Shown here: positions 29,619 to 37,834 of the stretch, piece after piece | Layout of the letters: each line of letters starts with the position of its first letter | Numbering within the stretch: position 1 is the stretch's first letter | Assembly (NCBI RefSeq): GCF_051521495.1 | Contig: NZ_CP150355.1 | Location: 4,898,001-4,962,000, forward strand | DNA from: Sorangium sp051521495 | GTDB taxonomy: Bacteria > Myxococcota_A > Polyangia > Polyangiales > Polyangiaceae | Direction: 5' to 3' | Length of the DNA stretch: 64,000 bases | The notes under the pieces: model-generated | Databases searched by the model: none | What the model was told of the DNA's origin: nothing | The model's input: the letters and a program-made list of their open reading frames with translations, nothing else | Program-made: the position numbers and the translations under genes

Positions 29619-30049
29619 CCCCTATGTCCTGCGGTCATGCCGCCACGAGCTCGGTGTCAATAGGGCCGCTGGAGCTGGTGGCCCATGCACCCCCCGGTGT
29701 GGACCATTGCCGGCTGCCTCCAGCTCGAGCTTCCAGAAGCACGGCCGGCGCAAGGGCCTGTCCAATCCTATCCACGCCCGGTTGAGCAGGCTGCCGTCCG
29801 AAATGAACTCGGCGACCTGCAGGGACTCCCAAGTCCAGCCGCGCCCTCATCAACGCGCGCTCTTTATCCGTCTTCGCCGCCAGCAGGGCCAGGGTGCTGT
29901 GCCAGACCTGAGGGATCCCCTCATTCCCCGCGCGCGCGATAGCTGCCGCAAACGCGGTTCAACGGGCGTTGGAACGGAGGCCACCGCACGGGCAGAGCCT
30001 TAGGTGCCGCGTCCGCGGGACCATCGTCGCAGGGAATCGAGCTTTCGTC
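29619..30049. other. Intergenic stretch without recognisable genes
   Basis: The 431 bases lie between the small secreted protein and the converging SDR gene. Frames on both strands are short and unlike known proteins. I see no repeat or hairpin that stands out. Confidence 0.5.
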
Positions 30050-30868
30050 CTAGCCTCGAACGCCTCGCGCCCGAGCGCCATAGCCGAGGACCGAGAGCCC
30101 TATTCGTGCCGAGAGCCGGCGTAGCGCCGCGCGAGGGAGGACGCGGGAGAGCTGGGCCGTTGCCTTGCTCAACGCGGTCGGGACGGCGACCACGTCGCCC
30201 CGATCGGTCGCCGCGATTCCGTAGGCCGCGCATTCCTCGGCGGAGATCTCGAACGGCGGCTTCCTGCGCGGCACGCCGGGCGCACCTGCGTCGAAGATCT
30301 CGGTGGTCACCGGCCCCGGACACAGCGCCGTCACCGTGACGCCGGTCCCGTCGAGCTCGACGGCCAGGCTCTCGGAGAGCGAGAGCACGAACGCCTTGGT
30401 CGCTCCATACACCGCATGTCCCGGGGTCGGTTGGAACGCGGCGAGCGACGCGACGTTGAGCACGCGCCCTCCGCCGCGGGCCACCAGGTCGGGGACGATC
30501 GCCGCGCAGAGCGCGACGACGCTCTCGCAGTTGAGCCGCACCAGCATCGCCAGCGCCGCCGGGTCGCCCTCCAGAAAGGGCCCGAGCCGCGTCGTTCCTG
30601 CGTTGTTGACCAGCCAGGCCGCGCCGCCCAGCTCGCGCGCCCGATCCCGCACGCGGAGGGCTGCGCCCTCGGTGGTGACGTCGAGCTCGAGCGGGTGGAT
30701 CGGCGCGTGCCCGGCGGCGCCCGCCTGCGCGGAGAGCTCCTCCAGCCGGTGCGCCCGCCGGCCGATGGCGAGCACCGGCTGCCCGCGCGCCGAGAGCTGC
30801 CGTGCGATCTCCGCGCCGATGCCGGACGAGGCGCCTGTAACGATGGCGAGGCCCGAGGTCGTTGTCAT
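30050..30868 (-). CDS. Short-chain dehydrogenase/reductase
   Basis: This 272-residue classical SDR has TGASSGIG, NNAG, a catalytic Ser region (VLNVASLAAF) and YGATKAF (Tyr-x-x-x-Lys), then CPGPVTTEIFD. The C-terminal extension ending in Arg-rich sequence is typical of the DltE/YqjQ-like group. Substrate unknown; lipids or ketones are usual. AAGGA precedes the ATG at 30868. No operon partner is seen. Confidence 0.82.
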   Translation of the reverse strand: MTTTSGLAIVTGASSGIGAEIARQLSARGQPVLAIGRRAHRLEELSAQAGAAGHAPIHPLELDVTTEGAALRVRDRARELGGAAWLVNNAGTTRLGPFLEGDPAALAMLVRLNCESVVALCAAIVPDLVARGGGRVLNVASLAAFQPTPGHAVYGATKAFVLSLSESLAVELDGTGVTVTALCPGPVTTEIFDAGAPGVPRRKPPFEISAEECAAYGIAATDRGDVVAVPTALSKATAQLSRVLPRAALRRLSARIGLSVLGYGARARGVRG

Positions 30869-31296
30869 GGAACGATCCTTTAGGCTGCTTCGTCCAGGAT
30901 CGCGAGCGGGCCGTGCCGCTGACCAGCGGGTGCCCTGGCAAGCGGTCTTTCCGTACAATCTTGCCGCGGCGCAGCAAGAACGTGCGGGGGCCCCATGCGC
31001 GTCATCGGCTCAGGGGAGCCGCAGGTCGCGCGTGGGTGTCGATCTCGTGCCGTTCCCGTCACCAGACCATCCGCTCCAGGCGTGTGCGGCCGATCGCTCG
31101 TGCAGTTCGCCAGCCGTCCCGCGCGTATGGCAGCACCGCACCATTGGGGCGGTAGAGGACCGTCGCCTACATGCGGAGCGGGCTTTCGCAGCCTTCCTCT
31201 TGCAGATCCCGGCGCGGAGCGGCTAGCCTTGGGCTCGTGCTTCAGACTTCGGGTGCAGAGGACCCGCGGGCGACGCAGCGGACCCGCGAGCGAGCC
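30869..31296. other. Divergent intergenic region, SDR and traA
   Basis: These 428 bases should hold the promoters of both genes. I found no convincing -24/-12 element or operator. An open frame running in from 31171 continues into traA, so a longer traA start is possible. Confidence 0.4.
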
Positions 31297-33381
31297 GTGC
31301 GCATTCGAGGCATCGCTCTGGCGACTGTGGCCCTGTCTGCGGCGCTGTCGTCGCCCCTGCACGCGCAGGAGGAGCCGACGCCGCAACCGGTCACCGTTTC
31401 AGAGCCCGCCATCGAGCAGTTGCCTGAGGTCGAGGGCACCGGTCTCTGCGCCGCGTCGGTCATCCCGAAAGACAGGCCGGCGCAAGTCTTCCTGCCCGAT
31501 TTCGTCGGCGGGACCAACGCGCTTATCGATGATCCCACGAAGCACAAGGACGGGGAGCCACGTCTCGACTACGTCATTCGAACCCTCCTTGATCTGAGCA
31601 ACAACAACACCGCGGGCGACATGAACAACCCGCGGAGCTACGGCGACTTCAGGGAACTGTCGCCAGCCTGCGGGGTCGGCGGTTGCAGCTTCCCGTGGGA
31701 CGATCGTGACAACAACACGGAGATTCCCTTTGGCTCCCGCCTCCGCGGGTTCCTGGCCGTCACGGAGGCTCTCGCGGGCCAGCCCATCCATATCGGCTTC
31801 TATACCGATGATGCCGTGAGCCTCACGATCTACGACAGCATCACGACCGTGAAGACGGTCGTGACCCGGCCGCCGGAGCTGGGCCTGCCGACCTGGCGCC
31901 TCACGAACACCGTCACGTTCGAGAAGCCAGGCCTGTACCCGATCGAGATCCACCACGCGGAGGTCGCCGAGCACGCGGCGCTCGAGATGTCCTATTTCGT
32001 CGGCGAGTTCGAGGACTTCCACCGCGCTGCGGACGAGCCGCCCGTCGTGAAGCTGAACGAGGCCGGCTTCACCGTTTTCCAGCCGACGCAGTTCTTCCAG
32101 ACACTGTTCGGCTCGCCGTCGTTCCCCGATATCGATCAGTGCCTGCAGTGCGAGCGCAGGTTCGTTGGCCACGCCGGGACCAACGGCTGTCCTGGGAGCT
32201 ATTACTGCAACGAGGCCGCCCTCTGCGCCCCGTGCGACACGGCGTTCTATTGCGGCGAGGAGTGCTCGCCCTGCAAGGGTGACACGCCGTTCTGCATCAA
32301 CACCAACGCGGGTCGTGAGTGCGCCCAGTGCCGCACCAGCGAGGACTGCCGCGACGGCTTCGTCTGCGACCCCGAGACGCACGAGTGCAAGGAGGAGTAC
32401 GAGTGCAACATCGACCCGGACTGCCCGCGGGGCGAGATCTGCGTCGAGCACAGCTGCGTCCCGTGCGACACGCCCGATCGGTGCGCCGGCAACTCCTGCA
32501 ACTGCTGTCCGACCGGCATCAACGGCGTCCAGATGGACTGCGCCGCGGTCGAGCCGGGCGGCGTCGCGATGTGCGTCGAGTGCCTCACCGACGACCAGTG
32601 CCCCGACGGCAAGAAGTGCCACACCCCGACGGGCCACTGCGTCAATGAGATCCCGAGCAACGCGCAGCCGAACTGCTGCGGCGAGGGCTGCGTCGATTGC
32701 ATGCACCCCGAGGACCCGAACGACCCGCAGTCTCCCCCGGTGCCGTTCTGCCTCCCCGGGCCCATCGGGACGGCGTGCGCCGCGTGCCGCAACGACATGG
32801 ATTGCGCCGACGGGCAGTACTGCCTGAGCGGCGAGTGCAAGGAGTGCGTCAAGGATCGGCGCTGCGGGCCGCGCTGCGAGAGCTGCGGCGGCGACACGCC
32901 GTACTGCATGGGCCAGTTCTCCGAGCTCGCGGTCTGCGTGCGCTGCACGTCGGACGAGCAGTGCGCCGGCACGACGTGCAACCGCGAGACCCACGAGTGC
33001 GACCCGGGGTGCATGGCGACCTGCGCCGAGGACACCCCGTACTGCGACGGCGAGAAGTGCGTCGAGTGCTACGCCGATACGCAGTGTCCGTGCGGCAACA
33101 CCTGCGACCTCGCCACGCACACCTGCGATATCTCCTGCAAGTCGAACCTGGACTGCCTCGGCAACGAGCACTGCCGCTGGACCGACGAGGCGGACGCCAA
33201 GGAGTGCGCGCTCGGCCCGATGCCCGACAACGTCGCGTGCGGCGGCACCCTCGCCGACATCTGTAGCGTCTCGGTCGTCGGCCAGAAGGGCGCCGATCCG
33301 CGGGCCGCCGGGCTCGTCGCCCTCGGGGCGCTGGCCCTGCTCGAGCGAAGGCGCCGGCGGCGCAGCGGGAGTGCCTCATGA
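31297..33381 (+). CDS. traA: TraA-like outer-membrane exchange receptor
   Basis: The protein has 694 residues from the GTG at 31297, which gives a clean signal peptide (VRIRGIALATVALSAALSS). An N-terminal PA14-like lectin-type domain of about 260 residues follows (GSRLRGFLAVTEALAGQPIHIGFYT is within it). Then come about 340 residues of Cys-rich repeats of the form C-x2-C-x5-C. The end is a MYXO-CTERM-like tag: Cys, a hydrophobic stretch AAGLVALGALALL and RRRRRR. This is the layout of Myxococcus TraA, the polymorphic receptor by which cells recognise kin and exchange outer-membrane lipids and proteins. The start is uncertain, as an in-frame start lies 126 bases upstream. The stop overlaps traB (ATGA). 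Confidence 0.85.
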   Translation: MRIRGIALATVALSAALSSPLHAQEEPTPQPVTVSEPAIEQLPEVEGTGLCAASVIPKDRPAQVFLPDFVGGTNALIDDPTKHKDGEPRLDYVIRTLLDLSNNNTAGDMNNPRSYGDFRELSPACGVGGCSFPWDDRDNNTEIPFGSRLRGFLAVTEALAGQPIHIGFYTDDAVSLTIYDSITTVKTVVTRPPELGLPTWRLTNTVTFEKPGLYPIEIHHAEVAEHAALEMSYFVGEFEDFHRAADEPPVVKLNEAGFTVFQPTQFFQTLFGSPSFPDIDQCLQCERRFVGHAGTNGCPGSYYCNEAALCAPCDTAFYCGEECSPCKGDTPFCINTNAGRECAQCRTSEDCRDGFVCDPETHECKEEYECNIDPDCPRGEICVEHSCVPCDTPDRCAGNSCNCCPTGINGVQMDCAAVEPGGVAMCVECLTDDQCPDGKKCHTPTGHCVNEIPSNAQPNCCGEGCVDCMHPEDPNDPQSPPVPFCLPGPIGTACAACRNDMDCADGQYCLSGECKECVKDRRCGPRCESCGGDTPYCMGQFSELAVCVRCTSDEQCAGTTCNRETHECDPGCMATCAEDTPYCDGEKCVECYADTQCPCGNTCDLATHTCDISCKSNLDCLGNEHCRWTDEADAKECALGPMPDNVACGGTLADICSVSVVGQKGADPRAAGLVALGALALLERRRRRRSGSAS

Positions 33382-35276
33382 GAACGCGTCCGCTCCTCGC
33401 GCTGTCCACGCTCCTCGCCCCGCTCCTCGCGCTGTCCACGCTCCTCGCGGAGCGCCCCGCGCTCGCCGAGGAGGGGCGCTTCGACGCGCAGGTCTTCCGC
33501 CCGGCAGCGGCCCCGCGCGATCTCGTGATGGTCCAGAAGTCCGAGGTCATCGGGAACCTCTCGCCGACGGTCGGCCTCTACAGCGACATCGCGGCCGATC
33601 CGCTCGTGCTCCTCGTCGCGGGCGACGACACGAAGCAGGCCGTCGACGCCATCTCCGGGCGGCTCGAGCTCGCCCTCCTCGCGGGCATCGGCTTCTTCGA
33701 CGTGTTCGACGTCACGATGACCATGCCGCTCGTCCTCTTTCAGGAGGGCGGCAACCTCCGCCGCTTCGGCACCGAGGGATCGGTCAAGAGCTCCTCCGTC
33801 GGCGATCTCCGCCTGTCCACGAAGATCTCGCTCCCGTACCTGAACCGGAAGGAGCAGGTCAAAGAGGGGTTCGGGATGGCCATCGCGGGCAACCTCAACT
33901 TCCCCACGGGCGACCAGAACGCGTTCACCAGCGACGGCGCGCTGAGCGGCGGCGCGACGCTCATCGGCGACTACCGGTTCAACTTCGGGCTGCTCCTCGC
34001 CGCGAACGCCGGCATCTGGCTGCGGCCCGACAACCAGTTCGCGGGCGTGCGCGTCGGCGACATGGCGCAGTTCGGCGTGGCGGCCGAGCAGTACGTCGTT
34101 CAGAGCTGGGGCCTGTCGGTCATCGGCGAGGTGTACGGCTACCCCTCGCTCACGAGCTACCCCGACGACCCGGGGCAGATCCCGGCGGAGGCGCTCCTCG
34201 GGCTGCGCTGGCAGACCAAGCACGGCATCACGATCACCTTCGGCGGGAGCTTCGGGGCGGCGTGCGGCTTCGGCGCGCCCTCGATCCGCTTCTTCAACGT
34301 CATCACCTGGCAGCCGAAGACCTCCCAGGAGCAGGAGGAGATCAACCGCCTGCAGCAGCGCGACAACGACGATCCGGATCGCGACGGCCTCATCGGCGCG
34401 GCGGACCGCTGCCCCGACGTGCCCGGGAGCCCCGAGAACTTCGGCTGTCCGGACCTGGACACCGACGGCGACGGCATCTTCGATCGCGACGACAAGTGCC
34501 CCGACAAACCCGCCGGCCCGCACGGGAAGGACGGCTGTCCGCTCGCGTTCATCCGGGGCGACGAGATCGTGATCACCGAGCAGGTCCACTTCGCGACCGA
34601 CAGGGACGTCATCCTCGAGGAATCGAACTCGACGCTCGAAGCGGTCGCGCAGGTGCTGATCGACAACCCGGACATCCGCGAGGTGCGGATCGAGGGCCAC
34701 ACGGACGTGCGCGCGACCGACCTGTACAACATGGCCCTGTCGCAGCGCCGCGTGGCGAGCGTCATGGCGTACCTGATCGCGAAGGGCGTCGACCCCTCGC
34801 GGCTCCAGGCGGTCGGCTACGGGCACACGCAGCCGATCTACGACGACGCTGGCTGCCAGGGACCCGACGACCAGCTGTCGCCCGACTGCCAGTTCATGAC
34901 GTCGAAGAACCGGCGCGTCGTCTTCCGGATCCTGCGCTACGGCGCCGCGGCGCCGAAGCCGCTCACCGGCGCGCCCGAGGGAACCGAGCAGATCCTGCCG
35001 TCCGGCGGGGTGCTGCCGCAGAAGACGCAGGGCACGCTACCGAACCAGGGCACGCTGCCGAGCGAGGGGGTCCTCAAGCAGAACGTGCTGCCGAGCGGCG
35101 GGTCCTCCCTCCCGCCGGCAGGCGCGGCACCCGGTGGCACGGCACCGCTGCCGAACCGGGGCAACGCGGGCGGCCTTCCGAGCACCACGGGCGTGCTGCC
35201 GCGATCCGGTACGCCTGGCCCGGCGCCGTCCTCGTCGAGCCAGCCGCCTGCGCCGCAGGGCGGGGCGGCTCGCTAG
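33378..35276 (+). CDS. traB: TraB-like OmpA-domain partner of TraA
   Basis: The protein has 632 residues. A signal peptide is followed by a beta-barrel-like region to about residue 310. Type-3-thrombospondin-like calcium repeats follow (DPDRDGLIGAADRCPD, DTDGDGIFDRDDKCPD), then an OmpA peptidoglycan-binding domain (VRIEGHTDVRATDLYN, SQRRVASVMAYL). The tail of about 110 residues is rich in LPSGG/LPNQG repeats. In Myxococcus TraB works with TraA in outer-membrane exchange. The ATGA overlap with traA supports the pairing. The signal region contains a small internal repeat (PLLALSTLLA twice). Confidence 0.85.
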   Translation: MRTRPLLALSTLLAPLLALSTLLAERPALAEEGRFDAQVFRPAAAPRDLVMVQKSEVIGNLSPTVGLYSDIAADPLVLLVAGDDTKQAVDAISGRLELALLAGIGFFDVFDVTMTMPLVLFQEGGNLRRFGTEGSVKSSSVGDLRLSTKISLPYLNRKEQVKEGFGMAIAGNLNFPTGDQNAFTSDGALSGGATLIGDYRFNFGLLLAANAGIWLRPDNQFAGVRVGDMAQFGVAAEQYVVQSWGLSVIGEVYGYPSLTSYPDDPGQIPAEALLGLRWQTKHGITITFGGSFGAACGFGAPSIRFFNVITWQPKTSQEQEEINRLQQRDNDDPDRDGLIGAADRCPDVPGSPENFGCPDLDTDGDGIFDRDDKCPDKPAGPHGKDGCPLAFIRGDEIVITEQVHFATDRDVILEESNSTLEAVAQVLIDNPDIREVRIEGHTDVRATDLYNMALSQRRVASVMAYLIAKGVDPSRLQAVGYGHTQPIYDDAGCQGPDDQLSPDCQFMTSKNRRVVFRILRYGAAAPKPLTGAPEGTEQILPSGGVLPQKTQGTLPNQGTLPSEGVLKQNVLPSGGSSLPPAGAAPGGTAPLPNRGNAGGLPSTTGVLPRSGTPGPAPSSSSQPPAPQGGAAR

Positions 35277-35630
35277 CGAAGAGGGCGCCGACCCGGAGGG
35301 ACGCACGTCACGCCGGGGGACCGGCCCGAGGAGGGGGGCCGAACGGCGGTCGAGCGCGGATTGCGAGAAGAGCGGGCGCAACTCGAGGTTGCCGAGCTCC
35401 GAGCTCCGAGCGCCTAATACTACAGCCGCACTCGGTCTGAGGTGCGGCTGTAGGCATCGAAATCGTCGAGAAATCCCTGTCCGTCCCCCCGTCTACAGCC
35501 GCAGATGGGCCGCAAGTACGGCTGTAGTACGAAGAGCCTGTCCCGGTAGGGCTCTGAGTGAAGGAGAGGACGACTCGACAGCAGCGTCACAGCGGCAGGA
35601 GACAGCGCGTCTCTTCCGCGTTGGTTGCGC
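35277..35630. other. Intergenic region downstream of traB
   Basis: These 354 bases separate converging traB and the lipoprotein gene. They contain the inverted-repeat element at 35417-35530 and no gene. Confidence 0.6.
35417..35530. repeat. Hairpin element with four copies of CTACAGCCG in inverted pairs
   Basis: The first hairpin has stem CTACAGCCGCAC (35420-35431) and GTGCGGCTGTAG (35442-35453) with a 10-base loop, perfect over 12 pairs. The second has CTACAGCCG (35493-35501) and CGGCTGTAG (35519-35527). The outermost copies extend to TACTACAGCCG and CGGCTGTAGTA, so the whole 114-bp unit has inverted ends. This resembles a REP doublet or a tiny MITE. It also may end traB transcription. Confidence 0.75.
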
Positions 35631-36308
35631 TCACTTCTTCGGCGCGGGCTTGGGCGCCGTTGGGAGAGAAGGCTTGGCCGACGACGACGGCGAGGGCGAC
35701 GAGGGCAGGGTCGACGAGGGCGAGGTCGACGAGGACGGCTTGGCCGACGACGACGGCGTGGGCGACGAGGGCTTCGCCCCCGGCTTGCCCGGCTGTCCGG
35801 GCTTGCCATGCGCCGATGCCGCAGGCGCGGGCGCGTCCTCGTACGGTTCGTCGGAAGCGGAAGCCGCAGGCGCAGGCTGCTCCGCCGGAGGCGCCTCCGG
35901 CTCGGCAGGCGCCGCCGAGTCGGTGGGCGCCGTCGCCGGGTGCAGCGCCAGCGGCGTCGCCTCTCCATCCGTGCGCCGGACCCAGATCACCGCCGTCCCG
36001 CTCGCGACGCTGGCATAGCGGCCGTCCTCGGTGCGGATCTCCTCGTTGACCGCCTCGATGACCGCATCGCCGCCGACAGCGCACGCGGCCTTGCGGAGCG
36101 ACTCTAGGCGCTCCGCCTCGGTGCGGGCGATCGGATCGCTCGCGATCGGCTGAAGGCGATGGTACTCGCGATCGGGCAGCTGGCCCGCCGGCACGACGTG
36201 CATGTCGCTGCAGAACTCGCCGGAAGGCGTGCGTTTGTCTCGGAAAGGAGTGCTGCAACCGGCGATCAGCGCGGCACCAACGGCCGCCGAGAGGAGGAGG
36301 CGCTGCAT
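35631..36308 (-). CDS. Lipoprotein with Ser/Pro/Lys-rich tail
   Basis: The protein has 225 residues. Signal MQRLLLSAAVGAALIAGC precedes a compact domain to about residue 115 (SLRKAACAVGGDAVIEAVNEEI, TAVIWVRR). The domain recalls small enterobacterial-type lipoproteins that carry an AC-x-GGDA motif. The remainder is a repetitive Pro/Ser/Lys tail, which would be flexible and positively charged. AAGG lies before the ATG. Function unknown. Confidence 0.65.
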   Translation of the reverse strand: MQRLLLSAAVGAALIAGCSTPFRDKRTPSGEFCSDMHVVPAGQLPDREYHRLQPIASDPIARTEAERLESLRKAACAVGGDAVIEAVNEEIRTEDGRYASVASGTAVIWVRRTDGEATPLALHPATAPTDSAAPAEPEAPPAEQPAPAASASDEPYEDAPAPAASAHGKPGQPGKPGAKPSSPTPSSSAKPSSSTSPSSTLPSSPSPSSSAKPSLPTAPKPAPKK

Positions 36309-36549
36309 GTTGCCTTCTTACTTACCAGCGATGCGACGCGCGATGCAAACCCCGTGCATCAGGGACGCAGCCGACGTCACTCCGGGGCGCAGCCGATCCC
36401 CGGGTGCAGGCCACCGCCCGCGGGCGGACCACGAGCGCCTCGCCCCGCGCGCGTCACGGCGCCGCCACACCACCGCGTCACCGCGTGGCCGCGTCGCCGC
36501 CCCACCCAAGGTTCCGATCCTGGCGAACGCCTGGCTATGCTCGCGGCCG

Positions 36550-37068
36550 ATGCGCGCAATCGAGCGATCCTCTCCTCTCGGCTTCCTCGTCGCCCTCGGC
36601 GCGGCGCTCGCCGCGTCGTGTGGCTCGCCTCAGGCGGCGCCGCACGACGCTCCGCACAACGCCGCCCCCGCCGAGGAGGGCGCCTCGAGCGCCGCGGCGT
36701 GCCTCGCGGCGGCGAGCGCACCGCGGCAGGCCCGCCCCGACGAGCCGTCGCGGATCGGCGTGAAGCACATCCTCGTCCGCTACGCGGGCGCCGATCGCGC
36801 CGAGGGCACGACGCGCACGCGCGAGGAAGCGTGCCTGCGCGCGATGGAAGCGCGCGACAAGATCCGCGGCGGCGCCGACTTCGGCGAGGTGGTCGCGCAG
36901 TACAGCGACGAGACCGGCGCCGCGTCGCGGGGCGGCTCGCTCGGCACCGTGGAGCGCGCCGACGTCCTGCCGCCCTTCGCCGACGCGGCATTCGAGCTCG
37001 ACATCCAACAGCTGAGCGACGTCGTGGAGACACGCTACGGTTTCCACGTGATCTTCAGGACGGAATAG
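36550..37068 (+). CDS. Parvulin-type peptidyl-prolyl isomerase, lipoprotein
   Basis: The protein has 172 residues. Signal MRAIERSSPLGFLVALGAAL ends at ASC, giving a probable lipid anchor. After an Ala-rich linker the rotamase domain shows VKHILVRYAG, GADFGEVVAQYSDE, GGSLGTVERADVLPPFADAAF and a final YGFHVIF. These are the PpiC/parvulin motifs, with both conserved His residues. It probably helps fold outer-membrane or surface proteins in the periplasm. The start gives the signal peptide. Confidence 0.82.
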   Translation: MRAIERSSPLGFLVALGAALAASCGSPQAAPHDAPHNAAPAEEGASSAAACLAAASAPRQARPDEPSRIGVKHILVRYAGADRAEGTTRTREEACLRAMEARDKIRGGADFGEVVAQYSDETGAASRGGSLGTVERADVLPPFADAAFELDIQQLSDVVETRYGFHVIFRTE

Positions 37069-37142
37069 CCCTCCCGTCGAGCGCAGGGATACCGTCGGAG
37101 CCGCTCTGCTCGCGCGGCCTCCCGCGCGGGCCGCAGGTCGGT

Positions 37143-37252
37143 CACGGCGCCTCGCGGTGCGCCGCATCTTCACGGCGCTTCGCGGGCCGCGCGTCGCCAC
37201 GGCACCTCGCGGTGCGCCGCATCTTCACGGTGCTTCGCGGGCCGCGCGCGCA
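37143..37252. repeat. Two tandem 55-bp units
   Basis: The units begin at 37143 and 37198 and share CTCGCGGTGCGCCGCATCTT, with a few substitutions. They fill the gap between the parvulin and the next lipoprotein gene. Confidence 0.8.
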
Positions 37253-37291
37253 AGGGTTGCGTCCCCGGCCGAGGCGCAGCATGAAGCCTCC

Positions 37292-37774
37292 ATGCGCGCT
37301 CACAAGCTCCTTGCCGCCCTCGCCGTGATGATCGCCTCGCCAGCGCTGCTGATCGCGGCGTGCAAATCCAGCGACGAGCCGGAGGAGGTCGCCCCGGCCC
37401 CGGGCGCCGTCACCGCGCCGACCGCGACGGCGCCGCCGCCCGCAGCGACCGGGACCACGCCGGCCGCGACGCCGACCCCGGCCGCGCCTCCTGCGACCAC
37501 GACGGCCGCCCCGACCCCGGCCGCCCCGGCGGCGCCGAAACCGGACGCGGGCGCGCCCGCGGACGCCGGCGCGCCGAAGGATGGCGGCACGGCCACCACG
37601 GCCGACGCAGGGGCGCTCTCGAGCAAGCTCGCGGCGTGCGCCGCGAAGTGCCAATCGATCCTCCAGACCTGCCTCACGCCGAAGTTCCCCGCGGACGGCG
37701 GTCTGCCCGCGCTCGCCGATCCAGCAGCGTGCCAGGGCTCGTTCGACGCCTGCCGCACCGCCTGCGCGCCGTAG
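37292..37774 (+). CDS. Small Cys-containing lipoprotein
   Basis: The protein has 160 residues. Signal MRAHKLLAALAVMIASPALL ends at AAC. A long Ala/Pro/Thr linker follows (about residues 30-105), then a short Cys-rich end of about 50 residues (KLAACAAKCQSILQTC, ACQGSFDACRTAC) with C-x3-C pairs that may form two helices tied by disulfides. This coiled-coil Cys module is frequent in myxobacterial lipoproteins. Function unknown. Confidence 0.65.
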   Translation: MRAHKLLAALAVMIASPALLIAACKSSDEPEEVAPAPGAVTAPTATAPPPAATGTTPAATPTPAAPPATTTAAPTPAAPAAPKPDAGAPADAGAPKDGGTATTADAGALSSKLAACAAKCQSILQTCLTPKFPADGGLPALADPAACQGSFDACRTACAP

Positions 37775-37834
37775 CTCCCGCCCCACCTCGCGAGGCCGGC
37801 TCCAGCGGCGAGGCCAGCTCCGGCGCCGCAGCGC

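Noticed and set aside
29619..30049. Transposase remnant
   Set aside because: Short frames gave no transposase motif, and no inverted ends or target duplications were seen.
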